A DNA stretch of 64,000 nucleotides from the NCBI GenBank assembly GCA_001567305.1, contig JYPD01000025.1, positions 62,001 through 126,000 on the forward strand. Direction: 5' to 3'. The translations under genes were made by a program, and so were the position numbers. This document shows, in pieces, positions 40,914 to 49,800 of the stretch. Below the pieces are notes generated by a model. The model was not told the origin of the DNA and did no database searches. It worked only from the letters and a program-made list of their open reading frames with translations. Every line of letters begins with the position of its first letter. The stretch's first letter is position 1. Source of the DNA: a candidate division WS6 bacterium OLB21. GTDB lineage: Bacteria > Patescibacteriota > Dojkabacteria > B142 > OLB20.

Positions 40914-41521
40914 TTCTGAGGGAGATAGGTAAACGAAGAGAATACTTGATCGCATCCATTGACATTACTTTCGTCTGCAAGACATTGAATCTCGATCCAG
41001 ACTCCATTTAATTCAACTGTCTTAATGAAACAATTTTCTTTGTTTGCTGATTCGTCTGCACTGCATCCTAGATTATCGACTTCAGGATTGGCAAATCGAC
41101 CATATAAATACATATTGTCTTGTTTAATGCGTCCTAATTCTGGTGAGAAGTTATTGGACAAGTTTACAAAGCTACTATTATCTTCAAAATACTCAAAGTC
41201 GATAGCAGACAATGCTTCAATTTCTATTGAGAAATCACTTCCTTTAATAATACTTTTTTCATAAGAGGGGGTTTGTATTGTGATCGGACTGGATGTTGAG
41301 AAAATTAATTCGCCCTTAAGTTTTTGTGGTGTTGATTCTTCAGTGCCTCGAATGGCTATTGAGTAATGCTTGGTTTCTGTTGTTGTGTCATCTGTGGGTA
41401 AAGGTTTTATATCTGGATCTTGAGACGGACTACTACAGGAACTTAGCACAAATAAGCATAAGATCATCAAGATCAGATACTGTCGAAATAAGTTTTTATT
41501 GGTATTTTTGAGCGACCTCAT
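40910..41521 (-). CDS. Lipoprotein of unknown function
   Basis: The ATG at 41521 opens a signal sequence ending LFVLSSC, a lipobox, so the Cys would be lipidated by Lgt and exposed at the membrane. The mature part (about 175 residues) starts with a D/T-rich spacer and continues with a beta-rich domain including DNLGCSADESANKENC, a Cys-rich loop. I do not recognise the family. It overlaps the parA 3' end by 26 bases and the convergent stop at 40913 by four. Confidence 0.75.
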   Translation of the reverse strand: MRSLKNTNKNLFRQYLILMILCLFVLSSCSSPSQDPDIKPLPTDDTTTETKHYSIAIRGTEESTPQKLKGELIFSTSSPITIQTPSYEKSIIKGSDFSIEIEALSAIDFEYFEDNSSFVNLSNNFSPELGRIKQDNMYLYGRFANPEVDNLGCSADESANKENCFIKTVELNGVWIEIQCLADESNVNGCDQVFSSFTYLPQN

Positions 41522-42276
41522 TGGCCAAAGATTTATAAGCTTGTGCACCTTGTGATAATGGATCATAATCCGAGATTGCTTTTCCGTGAGAAGGAGCTTC
41601 TGATAATCTTACATTTCTGGGAATTATTGTTCTAAATACTTTGTCTCCGAAAAACTTTTGTACTTCTTCTGTAACCTGTTTTGCCAGATTTGTTCTTGAA
41701 TCGTACATGGTAAGAATAACGCCTCCTATCTCTAAGCGAGAGTTAAGTCTGTTCTTTACAATTTTGATCGTGTTAATGAGTTGACCAAGCCCTTCTAGAG
41801 CAAAGTATTCTGCTTGTACCGGTATGTAAGCCTGATCGCTTGCGGTTAGAGCGTTAATTGTAAGTATCCCAAGTGAAGGCGGACAGTCGATAAAGATAAA
41901 GTCAAAGCTGTCTTTTACTTTTGCCAAAGCACCCTTTAGAATAGATTCTCTGGATAGCGCTGATACGAGCTCAACTTCTGCCCCAGCCAATTCTATTCCC
42001 GCAGGTGCCAAGAATAGATTGTTATAAGGGGTCGCTAGAAAAATCTGGGATATGTCCATATCTCCGGTAAGAACATCGTAAACAGTGTTACTTATCTTTT
42101 TTTCTGCTCCATTTTGAACTGTCATCCCAAAACCTAAGCCTGATGTTAGGTTAGATTGTGGGTCAAGATCGACAAGGAGAACTTTTTTACCCTTTTCGGC
42201 CATGAACACACCTAGATTAATAGTTGTGGTCGTTTTTTCCGACTCCTCCTTTTTGGTTGATTATTGAGATTATCAT
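41496..42276 (-). CDS. parA: Chromosome-partitioning ATPase ParA/Soj, frameshifted in Walker A
   Basis: ParA is a deviant Walker ATPase that drives chromosome segregation with ParB. The obvious open part lacks its N-terminus. From the ATG at 42276 the sequence is MIISIINQKGGVGK, and an extra base in the A6 run (T6 at 42233-42238 on the plus strand) then breaks the Walker A. Without it the sequence reads [32 protein letters not shown]. Walker B is FDFIFIDCPPSLG. The joined length is about 259 residues. The start overlaps the stop of the signal peptidase gene (ATGA). Confidence 0.95.
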
Positions 42277-42935
42277 TGATTACTGTTTTGTTCTGTAAAC
42301 TCACCTTGTCTAATAATACCAAATTTGTTTACGGGCCAGTATCTGAAGAATACCCGTCCTTTTAGATTAGATCTTGAAACAAATCCAACCTCGATAAATC
42401 TTGAATCTTTTGAGTTCTCTCGATTGTCTCCCATAAGAAAGTAATGACCGGAAGGAACAACAAGTTCTTCACCTTCGCTAAGAAATGCCTGTGACCTGAA
42501 GGGGACACGGGTTCTAGTCGTTGTGGGAATATATCGTTCGTCGATCTTTTGTCCGTTTATGAAAACCTTGTCATCCTCAATTTTAATTCTGTCACCTGGA
42601 GTAGCGATTACTCTTTTAATAAGATCTGTGCCTTTGTTGTCGAATATAACGACATCCCCACGCTTGTAGTTGTAGTCAATGTTTAATGCCTTGGCAATAT
42701 CGCTGTCACCAAACCACTGAACAACCTTGTTTGTAAGAAGTAATTCAGTATTTTTAAAATTAGGTTCCATTGATTGACCTTCAACCTGATTGGGGATTGC
42801 AATAAACATATAGACAACTACGCTTATTGCCAAGGCGATAATAACGGTTTGTAATATGTCTACAAAGAAAGCCCTGGCTTTATTAGCGGGCTTGTATTCT
42901 ATCGGAGTTGCTATTGGTCCTGTTGTTAGTGCCAT
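42273..42935 (-). CDS. lepB: Signal peptidase I, first copy
   Basis: It removes signal peptides from exported proteins. The 220-residue protein has one N-terminal membrane helix (about 25-48), the nucleophile S55 in EGQSMEPNF and the general base K107 in DLIKRVIA, then GDRIKIEDDKVFING and GDNRENSKDSR. It is the second of two adjacent copies and overlaps parA by four bases. Amino-acid identity with the other copy is visible but partial. Confidence 0.95.
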   Translation of the reverse strand: MALTTGPIATPIEYKPANKARAFFVDILQTVIIALAISVVVYMFIAIPNQVEGQSMEPNFKNTELLLTNKVVQWFGDSDIAKALNIDYNYKRGDVVIFDNKGTDLIKRVIATPGDRIKIEDDKVFINGQKIDERYIPTTTRTRVPFRSQAFLSEGEELVVPSGHYFLMGDNRENSKDSRFIEVGFVSRSNLKGRVFFRYWPVNKFGIIRQGEFTEQNSNQ

Positions 42936-42971
42936 CTTGCTTGCTTAGTATAACTTTAAAACCAAGTGGGA

Positions 42972-43619
42972 TCAATCAAGATTAGTTGTGCCTCTTCCAA
43001 TGATTCCGAAAGCGTTGAGTGGCCAGTATCTAAGAAATACCCTTCCAGAAAGATTTTCTGCAGGGACAAAGCCGACATCTGAAAACCTTGAATCTTTGCT
43101 GTTCGGTCTATTGTCTCCAAGTATGAAAAAGTGATCATCTGGAACCACAACTGTTTCTCCTTCGCGAAAAGTCGCTTGTGATCCGAAAGGCATAAAAGTC
43201 GGTTTATCTAGTGGATCTATGTAATCTTCGTCTAGCAGTGTGTCGTTTACATAAACTCTGCCGTTTTCGACCTTAACAAAATCTCCAGATTTAGCAATTA
43301 TCCTTTTAATAAGAAGAATATCTTCGAAGGGAAATACAACGACATCGCCTCTATCATAGTCGTAATTTAAGCTTGCCCCGATTGGAGTATTTCTAAACAG
43401 GTTTATAGTTTTATCTGTGAACAGTTGTTCTTTATCGCGGAAGTTTGGTTCCATAGATACTCCGTCAACCTGGTTTGGAAGGAGAATTACTAAATAGAGG
43501 AGTACGACAACAACAAGACCAATTGCCAAGAATTGAAGTAAATTGACAAATTTGCCACATTTACTGCTTTGTTTTGTTTCGTTGTAAAAAAACTCATTTG
43601 TTTTAATATCGGCAGCCAT
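42972..43619 (-). CDS. lepB: Signal peptidase I, second copy
   Basis: The 215-residue paralog has S55 in DGVSMEPNF and K105 in LLIKRIIA, and GDNRPNSKDSR near the end. The N-terminal ~20 residues differ from those of the other copy. It lies six bases after ileS and 36 bases before the other lepB. Two copies in a compact genome suggest different substrates, in line with the many anchored surface proteins here. Confidence 0.95.
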   Translation of the reverse strand: MAADIKTNEFFYNETKQSSKCGKFVNLLQFLAIGLVVVVLLYLVILLPNQVDGVSMEPNFRDKEQLFTDKTINLFRNTPIGASLNYDYDRGDVVVFPFEDILLIKRIIAKSGDFVKVENGRVYVNDTLLDEDYIDPLDKPTFMPFGSQATFREGETVVVPDDHFFILGDNRPNSKDSRFSDVGFVPAENLSGRVFLRYWPLNAFGIIGRGTTNLD

Positions 43620-43625
43620 TGTTGT

Positions 43626-46600
43626 TTATTCCTTATTAATTTTCACCATCAGTTTAATTCCATCGAGCACGATTTGTTTCCAATCTTCTGAAACCTCTTT
43701 TGATCTGGTAAGTGCTTTTGCACCTGTACCTTCTTTAAGGGTGTCTTCTAGCAGATTGAACACATTGGCAATATCTGCGTCTTCACAGTAATAATGGAGA
43801 TTGATCTTGTCACTCAATTGTAGACCAGTTTGTTTTCGCAAGTCTTGGACATGCCTGATTATTTCGCGAGCTATTCCTTCGCGTTTTAGCTCTGCGCTAA
43901 TGTTAAAATCGACTGCTATCTTAATGTTCGCCTGCTCGTCTTCGGCGAGAACCCAGCCTTCTGATGTAGTAATTTCTTTTTCCTCGTCCACGGTTTTAAT
44001 GTTTAGCTCTTCACTTATCAGATTCTTCATCCATTCCTCTATCTCGAAATTTCTTGAAGGTTCTGAGTCAGACTTAATCTCTATCTCTGACAGAGGCTGT
44101 CGAACTTTAACGCCATGTTTTACTCGAAGAGCTTGACCAAGAGCAACTATGCTTCTGACTTTTTCCATTTGCATAAGTATCAAGTCTGACTTCTCAAGAA
44201 AGTCCTTGTCTGTTTCGGGATAATCACACAAATGAACAGATTGCGGGATGTTCTGCAATCTTTTTGCACTTAGGTTTAAATAGATCGCCTCTGAAAGGAA
44301 TGGTGTGAATGGCGCTAGCAATTGAATGTACTCGTTAAGGACATAATACAAAACATCCATTGCCTGCTGATCTCCGGATGCAAAGCGATCTCGAGATCTT
44401 CTTATGTACCATTTTGACAAATCCTCAAGAAACATTGGGAGCTCTCTGAGGGCCGCAGGCAGATTATATTCATTCATGCGTATTCTTACCTCGCGGATGA
44501 TCATCTGTAACTTTGCTATTATCCATTGATCGAGTTTGTTGTCGATGTTGCTGAACGGTACTTTGTCCCATATCTCGTTTGGATTGTCTGTCAGAGCTTG
44601 GACAAGTTCTGCTGATGGTTGCCAATTATGCATATTTGCATAGGTAACGAAGAACGAGTAACTGTTCCATAATGGCAGTATAAAGTTCCTAACTTGTTCG
44701 CTAATATTTTTTTCGTCGATATTCATGTCGTCTCCAACCATTAATGGAGAGGCCATTAGATATAATCTCAGGGCTTCTGCTCCGTAGGTTTCGAGGACGC
44801 CTTTGGGGTCGGGATAGTTGCCGTAGCTTTTACTCATCTTTCTTCCGTCGTTTCCAAAGATGATTCCTGTCGTAACGACATTTTTAAAAGAGGGTTTTTT
44901 CATTAATGCTGTTGAAAGAACATGCATAACATAAAACCAAGCTCGGGTTTGTCCGATATATTCAACGATGTAATCTGCCGGATAGCTGGCTTCATACTTT
45001 TCTTTATTCTCGAAAGGGTAGTGAACTTGAGCGTTAGGCATAGAAGCACTGTCCATCCATACATCAAGTACTTCTGGGACGCGGGTAAGCTCTCCATGTT
45101 CTCCTTTTAACTTGATGCTGTCGATTTTGGGTCTATGGAGATCAAGCATCTCGTCTCCTGTAAAGAAGTAGGTTATAAATTCTCCTTTTTTGACCTGCAT
45201 CATAAGAACCTCGTTTAGGTTTCTTCCTTCAACAAAATGTCTGATTAGTGAAATCATTAACTCTGAAGTTGAAGCCAAGATGTACTTACCTTTATTGTTG
45301 TCCAGAAAGATCTCGAATTCTTTTCTGAGTTCGTACAAATGCTCTTTTAGGCTTTGTTGAATATCTGCCTCTGCAAGTGAGCTGACTTCTTCTACGCCTT
45401 TGCTTTGTAGCAGTTCTTGTAGAGTGTTCTGTATTTCGTTTGTTAGAGAAGGGGATCCAAGAAACTGTACTTCTTGAGGTTCGAGTTTATTTCGTTGTGC
45501 AAGTTCGGTCAAAGACTGCACGGCATTGCTGCCTGCAGAAGTTATTATCAGGTCAAACTTCTCGTTTTCAAGTCTAGTATTCGTTGTTGTAGTAATTTTA
45601 TCCTCATCCGCCAGATTAAGGAACAGAACCTTAGTTATCGGCTCGATAGATTTTTCACGAAGTTCATCTCTGGAACCGATAACTATTCTTTCTACAACAG
45701 TTCCAGCTTCTTCTCGTTGCCAGACAGGTAAAGGCGTACCCCAGAATCTGGTTCTTGAGATGCCCCAATCGGGAGCCATTTCTATTCCTTTCTTAAAGCG
45801 TCCGTGTTTTAGATGCGCAGGAACCCAATTAATCTTTTCGTTATTTGCCAAAAGCTCTGGCTTCATTTTCTGAATGTTTATGAACCACGAGTGTTGAGCT
45901 CTTTGGATAAGTGCTACTCCTGATCTTGGCGAAAATGGGAATCGATGAACAATCCTTTCGCTTTTGAATAGAATATTCTTATTCTTCAGGTCTCTTGTTA
46001 TGATGCTGTCTGCATCTTTTATGTACATGCCCGCGTAATCCACAACATAGCTGTTGTATTTACCTTCGTCATCGATTACATCAACGGCAATATCTATACC
46101 GTTGTCTTTACCCATTTCTGTGTCAATCTCTCCGAAACCTGGGGCTGAGTGAACAATTCCCGTTCCGTCTTCCATATGTACCATGCCTTCGTACGCATAG
46201 ACTTTATGGTCATTTTCTTTTGAAGGGATGAAATCGAATGGTGGTTGATAAGAAAGCCCAAGTAATGTTTCTCCTTTGAAGGTATCTAGCTTTTCGAAAT
46301 CCATTCTGTCAAGAACAGCTTCAATTCTTTTTTCTGCCAAAATCACTTCTTCGTGAACAACGGCTTTTTCATAGTCGTGAGCTTCTTGAACAAAAGCGTC
46401 GTTTATGGCTTGAACTTGAGAGATATCGAGTCCGGCAATTTTGGGTGGATAGATACCTTCGCTGTCTGTAACTTCTTTGCCAAACCAGCTAGGCGGAACA
46501 AACTGATTTGTAGCTTTCGCACTAGGAAATTCGACTTCAATAACAGTTAAGCCGGATAAGTTGTTTTGATATACATCAATCTCTGCTGTCAGCTTCTCGT

Positions 46601-47678
46601 CTAAAGGATAATAGTATCGAACTTTTACAACTTTGTTTTGCGCTTTTTTAATAAGCTCAACATATTTATCTTTACTGATTTCTTCTGTGTTCTCAAGAAG
46701 ACTACCTGTTGTATCTGATCCCCTTGCAAATGACTTTTTTGTAAGTTCATATTTGTTGTCGATTTTTCGAATTCGGACATCTTTATAAACTACACCATCA
46801 GTTTCGTCGTAGCTCTCGAGATATGCCTGCGTTATTTGTGACTGCTTAGCTTTTCTTATGTCTGCCGGAAGCTCATTGAGCAACCAGGCTCGTTCGATTT
46901 CGCTATCAAGTCTGGCTACTCTAACTAGACAATAGTTTTCTTGTGGATCTACGACTAGTGCCTTGTTGGCGGGTAATGTCCAGGGAGTGGTCGTCCAGGC
47001 AAGGATAGATTTGCCTTGCAAATTACCTTCTGAAGTTATTGGAAATTTGATTGTAACGGCTGGATCTTCAACATCTCCATAAGAATTATCCATAGCTATT
47101 TCGAAGTTCGAGATCGGCGTCCCAAGAATCGTGTCATACAACGATGTTCTAACTCCTTCGTATATGTAGCCGTTTTCGTATAGCTGTTTAAAGTTCCACA
47201 TTACGGATTCCATATAGTCCTGGTCCATTGTTTTATAGCTATTGTTGAAATCAACCCAGCGTCCAATTTTTTCAATGTAGAATCTCCATTCTGCAGAGGT
47301 TTCTCTGGTGTATGTGTAGCAGCGGTCGATAAATCTTTGTACTCCGTAGGCTTCGATGTCTTTTCTGGTCTTTAGTCCCAGTTCTTTTTCTACCTTTGAC
47401 TCTATTGGCAATCCATGACAATCCCAACCCCAGACTCTTTCAACTTTTTTGCCAAGCATTGTCTGGTATCTAGGAACAACATCTTTGGCAATGCTTCCAA
47501 GCAGGTGTCCGTAATGTGGAAGTCCGGTAATGAAAGGTGGTCCATCATAAAAAACATATCTTTCAGAATCGTCGCGATTGGAAATTGATTTTTCGAAGAT
47601 CGAATTTTCTTTCCAAAATTTATTTATCTTAGATTCAAGGTCTGGAAGGTTAAGTTTGGGATTTACCGGATCAAACAT
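43626..47678 (-). CDS. ileS: Isoleucyl-tRNA synthetase with CYTH and histidine-phosphatase-like insertions
   Basis: It charges tRNA-Ile. At 1350 residues it is some 300 longer than usual. The core is intact: HYGH at 55-58, WTTTPWTLPANKA (editing domain) from 228, DGTGIVHSAPGFGEID near 504, SRTRFWGTPLPVW near 641, and KMSKS at 947-951. Between the editing strand ending at ~255 and VILAEKRIEAVL (~445) sits a CYTH domain: EIERAWLL, ITQAYLE, VRIRKIDNKYELTKK, VKVRYYYPL, AEIDVYQ, VIEVEFPS, PPSWFGKEVT. Between GSRDELREKS (~677) and DLHRPKID (~853) sits a histidine-phosphatase-like fold (FDLIITSAGSNAVQSLTELA, then YILASTSELMISLI) without the RHG motif. I find no indels in the gene. Confidence 0.95.
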   Translation of the reverse strand: MFDPVNPKLNLPDLESKINKFWKENSIFEKSISNRDDSERYVFYDGPPFITGLPHYGHLLGSIAKDVVPRYQTMLGKKVERVWGWDCHGLPIESKVEKELGLKTRKDIEAYGVQRFIDRCYTYTRETSAEWRFYIEKIGRWVDFNNSYKTMDQDYMESVMWNFKQLYENGYIYEGVRTSLYDTILGTPISNFEIAMDNSYGDVEDPAVTIKFPITSEGNLQGKSILAWTTTPWTLPANKALVVDPQENYCLVRVARLDSEIERAWLLNELPADIRKAKQSQITQAYLESYDETDGVVYKDVRIRKIDNKYELTKKSFARGSDTTGSLLENTEEISKDKYVELIKKAQNKVVKVRYYYPLDEKLTAEIDVYQNNLSGLTVIEVEFPSAKATNQFVPPSWFGKEVTDSEGIYPPKIAGLDISQVQAINDAFVQEAHDYEKAVVHEEVILAEKRIEAVLDRMDFEKLDTFKGETLLGLSYQPPFDFIPSKENDHKVYAYEGMVHMEDGTGIVHSAPGFGEIDTEMGKDNGIDIAVDVIDDEGKYNSYVVDYAGMYIKDADSIITRDLKNKNILFKSERIVHRFPFSPRSGVALIQRAQHSWFINIQKMKPELLANNEKINWVPAHLKHGRFKKGIEMAPDWGISRTRFWGTPLPVWQREEAGTVVERIVIGSRDELREKSIEPITKVLFLNLADEDKITTTTNTRLENEKFDLIITSAGSNAVQSLTELAQRNKLEPQEVQFLGSPSLTNEIQNTLQELLQSKGVEEVSSLAEADIQQSLKEHLYELRKEFEIFLDNNKGKYILASTSELMISLIRHFVEGRNLNEVLMMQVKKGEFITYFFTGDEMLDLHRPKIDSIKLKGEHGELTRVPEVLDVWMDSASMPNAQVHYPFENKEKYEASYPADYIVEYIGQTRAWFYVMHVLSTALMKKPSFKNVVTTGIIFGNDGRKMSKSYGNYPDPKGVLETYGAEALRLYLMASPLMVGDDMNIDEKNISEQVRNFILPLWNSYSFFVTYANMHNWQPSAELVQALTDNPNEIWDKVPFSNIDNKLDQWIIAKLQMIIREVRIRMNEYNLPAALRELPMFLEDLSKWYIRRSRDRFASGDQQAMDVLYYVLNEYIQLLAPFTPFLSEAIYLNLSAKRLQNIPQSVHLCDYPETDKDFLEKSDLILMQMEKVRSIVALGQALRVKHGVKVRQPLSEIEIKSDSEPSRNFEIEEWMKNLISEELNIKTVDEEKEITTSEGWVLAEDEQANIKIAVDFNISAELKREGIAREIIRHVQDLRKQTGLQLSDKINLHYYCEDADIANVFNLLEDTLKEGTGAKALTRSKEVSEDWKQIVLDGIKLMVKINKE

Positions 47679-47720
47679 GAAATCATTGTTGATAAGTTAT
47701 TTTTTGAATGGCTCATTATA

Positions 47721-47916
47721 TCACTCCGCTGATTCTCCTGCAGTCCCACCTTCTTTGCTGGCTCTATAAAGTCTTTCTAGGATAGCCAGAAGGAGGAGTC
47801 CGAAATCGTCTGCTACTCCGAGTGGTATAAGAACATCGGGGATAAAATCTATCGGCCAGATAAAATAAAGCAACACTAAAATCAAAAGAATATTTCTTTT
47901 TTAAAAAGTTTTTCAT
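47721..47916 (-). CDS. DUF1232 (YkvA-like) small membrane protein, frameshifted
   Basis: This short gene appears only after one base is removed from the A6 run (T6 at 47897-47902 on the plus strand). It then reads MKNFLKRNILLILVLL, followed by YFIWPIDFIPDVLIPLG, VADDFGLLLLAILERLY and a polar tail: 64 residues. The PIDFIPDxxxxxGxxDD signature is diagnostic for DUF1232. The length (196 bases, 195 after correction) fits exactly. The biochemical role of the family is unknown. It is 42 bases upstream of ileS on the same strand. Confidence 0.8.
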
Positions 47917-48006
47917 AATGCACTATAATCGCTTACTGACAGTATGATAACATTTGCACAGATAGATATGATACTCTGAAGAGTAATTAATTGTTAATAA
48001 TAATCT

Positions 48007-48270
48007 ATGGCAAACGATGATAGCTCACTTGTAGATGATTTCAATCAATTGAAAGCAGAAGATCCTTCAGCTCAGACAGATGGATTCTATGCAGATGATG
48101 TTCAGGCCGCAGCTTTAGCAGACAATCAAATGGAAGCAGATCTTCTGGTTGAAGACGATGATGTTCCTGTTACTAGCGGAGAAATGGAAATTGGGGATCT
48201 TGATGTAGAAAGCGATGAAGTCAGCGAAGACGAAGAAGCCGTCCCCGGAAGCGATAATGTTATTGGATAA
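48007..48270 (+). CDS. Highly acidic small protein, unknown
   Basis: The 87-residue protein is about one third D and E and has very few basic residues. It has no cysteine, no membrane helix and no recognised domain, and is probably disordered. A TATAAT at 47924-47929 lies 78 bases before the ATG. It precedes the reductase gene by five bases and may be its partner, which is inference from position only. Confidence 0.6.
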   Translation: MANDDSSLVDDFNQLKAEDPSAQTDGFYADDVQAAALADNQMEADLLVEDDDVPVTSGEMEIGDLDVESDEVSEDEEAVPGSDNVIG

Positions 48271-48275
48271 AGACC

Positions 48276-48970
48276 ATGGCAGTAAAAAACTATCAAGCAA
48301 CAGTTTCCATAAAAGAAGAGGTAGCCAAGTCGACTTACCTTGTTAGGTTCTCTCTACCAGAAAACGAAACGATGGACTTTCTTCCCGGACAGTTCGTTAC
48401 AATTGCGGTTGCTCCGAACGCTCGTCGTAGTTACTCAATTGCTTCGTCGCCAAGTCATAATACATATGTCGAAACATACGCAGACACTTTTGCGGGCGGT
48501 CCTGGCTCTCAGTTTTTCGAGAATGTAAAAGTTGGCGATCAGGTATCTTTTCTTGCTCACTTGGCAAGTTCGTCTATAAGTCTGATAACAAACCAGTCTA
48601 CTTCTATGCTACGGGAACAGGACTTACGCCATTTCTATCCATGATAAGCTATGCACTCGAAACCGAAGGAACAAAGAGAGATATTTTTCTGAAACAGGGA
48701 TTTAGAAACGAAGAAAATGTCTTTGCCAAAAAAATCTTAAGCGATCTTTCCGCTCGTTTCTCGAATTTCCATTATGAGATATGCCTATCGCAACCAACCG
48801 ATGAATGGCAGGGTACTAAAGGAAGGATAACAACTACAATAGAAGCGATTACAGATACTGATATTGATGTATACATCTGTGGAGCAAAGCAAATGATTGC
48901 CGATGTTGAAACTGCCTTTAAAGAAAAGGGCGTTCCTCCACAACAAATATACTATGAGCAGTTCTATTAA
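48276..48970 (+). CDS. FAD/NAD(P)-binding ferredoxin-reductase-type oxidoreductase, frameshifted
   Basis: The N-terminal FAD domain has FLPGQFVTIAVAPNARRSYSIAS, the RxYS flavin motif. A G is missing at about 48563; with it the sequence reads LAHLGKFVYK, then FYATGTGLTPFLSM (NAD(P) binding) and VYICGAKQMIADVE and IYYEQFY at the end, as in ferredoxin-NADP reductase-like proteins. The joined length is about 231 residues, the usual size for a stand-alone reductase lacking a 2Fe-2S domain. The electron partner is unknown. Its stop lies within the start of lgt. Confidence 0.85.
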
Positions 48971-49800
48971 GGTTTCTTTGCTATTAACTTGTTTGCTGGC
49001 TTTCGTACTCGGCCTGCTCGTGTTTGTGCGTTCTTCTTTGGCAATACCTTCGGCCTTTACGATTGGTCCATTGACTGTTAGGTATTATGCACTAGCAATA
49101 ATGGCTGGAGTACTTCTTGCTTTGTATCTTTTTCATGAGGAGAAAAAAAAGTACAAGCAGTTCTCGTCTTTTCAAACAGAAGACGCTTTGCTGTGGGCGT
49201 TTTGTACCGGCAATAGTTCTAGCAAGGATCTGGCACTTCATTGCAGAATATCCCTCATACAGTTCTGATCCATTGCAAATATTCTTTGTTTGGCAGGGTG
49301 GCTTAACAATCATGGGCGCTGTGCTTGGAGGAATAGTCGGAGCAAGTTTATATGCTCGAAAAGTGAATGTGAAACCTCTCGAAATAATTGACTTGGCAAT
49401 TATATTTGTGCCACTCGCGCAACTGGTAGGAAGATTTGGAAATTTTTTTAATCAGGAGTTATATGGGCCTGTAACAAATCTCCCTTGGGGTATGTATGTT
49501 GATGAAACCAAGCAATTTCATCATCCCGCCTTTTTATATGAGCAGGTACTTAATCTGCTCCTTTTTCAGCTGCTTTATCAACTGTATCGGAAGAAAATGC
49601 CTCTGGGTAAAGGCATTTATCTAACTGTATATATTCTTGGTTATTCGGTGATTCGTTTTAGTCTAGATTTTTTCAGAATGGATAGAAAAATACTTTTTGA
49701 TTTGACAAGTCCGCAATTGATTGCAATACCTACTGCTATTATGGCAATGGTAATTTTATTCAGAATTTGGAATCAGAGTTATGTCTCAAAACAAGCTTAA
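48954..49800 (+). CDS. lgt: Prolipoprotein diacylglyceryl transferase Lgt, frameshifted
   Basis: Lgt attaches diacylglycerol to the lipobox cysteine of lipoproteins, the first step of their maturation. The protein has about seven helices. The signature GRFGNFFNQELYGPVT and HPAFLYEQ are clear. One extra T in T4 (49200-49203) breaks the frame; without it the sequence reads LLWAFVPAIVLARIWHF. The joined length is about 281 residues. The start overlaps the reductase stop and the end overlaps fmt by 20 bases. The lipoprotein at 40910-41521 is a likely client. Confidence 0.93.

Noticed and set aside
38192-42276. Classic adjacent parAB operon
   Set aside because: Three genes on both strands separate parA and parB, so they are neighbours but not one operon.
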